From a virus: a stretch of 28,629 nucleotides of DNA. The notes under the pieces are model-generated. The model saw only the letters and a list, made by a program, of their open reading frames with translations, was not told the DNA's origin and ran no database searches. Shown here in pieces: positions 28,375 to 28,629 of this stretch; the first letter of the stretch is position 1, and each line of letters starts with the position of its first letter. Both the position numbers and the translations under genes were made by a program. The stretch is taken from positions 1-28,629 of the IMG/VR virus record IMGVR_UViG_3300044655_001213; one strand, given 5' to 3'.

Positions 28375-28629
28375 CGACGCCACCCAAACAAGCCCCGCCG
28401 CTGCCTTGTATTTGTCGGACAGACGCCGCCGGGGCAACTTGATCCACGCGAAACGAACTGCACTGGCTTTGCCTTCATCGCGACCTGCTTTCCGTCATGC
28501 AGATCTGCGTGGATATCTGCCATCTCCTGGTGAGTCATGCCGTCCGTGTTGATGCCATGCTCACGCAGATGTGCTGATGTCTGAAGGATTGTCGGATTCC
28601 AATTGCCCTGCACATCCCATTTGAGACGA
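28371..28629 (-). CDS. small protein, start probably outside the window
   Basis: The frame reads without a stop from the window edge (codons upstream of the GTG at 28613 read RLKWD) to the stop at 28371, so the true start may lie beyond the window. The visible part has a helix-rich region (TILQTSAHLREHGINTDGMT, QEMADIHADLHDGKQVAMKA), then a short cysteine loop SSCPGGVCPTNT and a basic end RQRRGLFGWRR. The CPGGVC loop could be a small metal or disulfide site. The stop overlaps the next start by ATGA. No family recognised. Confidence 0.55.
   Translation of the reverse strand, partial: RLKWDVQGNWNPTILQTSAHLREHGINTDGMTHQEMADIHADLHDGKQVAMKAKPVQFVSRGSSCPGGVCPTNTRQRRGLFGWRR

Overview
The window looks like most of one tailed-phage genome, either a prophage or a free phage contig, and every supportable gene lies on the minus strand and is read from right to left. 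The head genes are of the lambda/HK97 type: a Nu1-like small terminase, a GpA-family large terminase, a gpW-like joiner, a lambda-type portal and a fused prohead protease/major capsid protein. They are followed by neck genes, a tail tube candidate, a tape measure and tail-tip proteins, so the virion was probably a siphovirus. The host cannot be proven from the sequence. From memory, several accessory virion families here (a LamG protein with an Arg-rich tail, a ~209-aa Ig-like protein with a 'GYDPSTNKV' motif, and 'GTSxxRL' repeats) recur in planctomycete (pro)phages, so a planctomycete host is a moderate-confidence inference.

Layout in transcription order. (1) 28629-22807: an accessory cassette with two small unknown genes, a one-TM protein, an HNH endonuclease, a PAS-plus-TM protein, two tandem paralogous small proteins, then a group of adhesin or appendage-like proteins. 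(2) 22806-22521: a non-coding gap with about fourteen A-tracts phased at about 11 bp (predicted intrinsically curved DNA) and a GC-rich symmetric segment. It lies directly upstream of the terminase genes, where lambda carries cos. (3) 22520-15663: terminases, a zinc-ribbon protein, gpW, portal and the protease-capsid fusion. (4) 15529-4889: neck, tail completion, tail tube, tape measure and tail tip, ending with an 813-aa repeat-containing protein. (5) 4892-4692: a small TM/coiled-coil protein, then a hairpin that may end the late operon. (6) 4566-1: a separate leftward operon behind a sigma70-like promoter overlapped by paired TGATATCA palindromes. It carries a small HTH-like protein, a ribbon-helix-helix protein, an SNF2-like helicase coupled to a DNA methyltransferase, a winged-helix-like protein, a zinc-ribbon protein, a 36-aa membrane peptide, a CsrA homologue behind a highly structured leader, a small unknown and a RusA resolvase cut by the window edge.

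Most neighbouring genes overlap by 1 to 11 bases (ATGA, TAATG or TGATG junctions), so translation is coupled along most of the late operon. The exceptions are informative: the curved gap before the terminase, the hairpin-rich gap after the capsid gene, the gap before gpW, the surroundings of the HNH gene, the promoter region at 4.5 kb and the csrA leader. If the curved gap is cos, the accessory cassette on the right is the right end of the packaged genome and the terminase gene is its left end, so the window spans joined ends. I recognised no integrase, CI-like repressor, endolysin, tRNA, rRNA, CRISPR array or insertion sequence.
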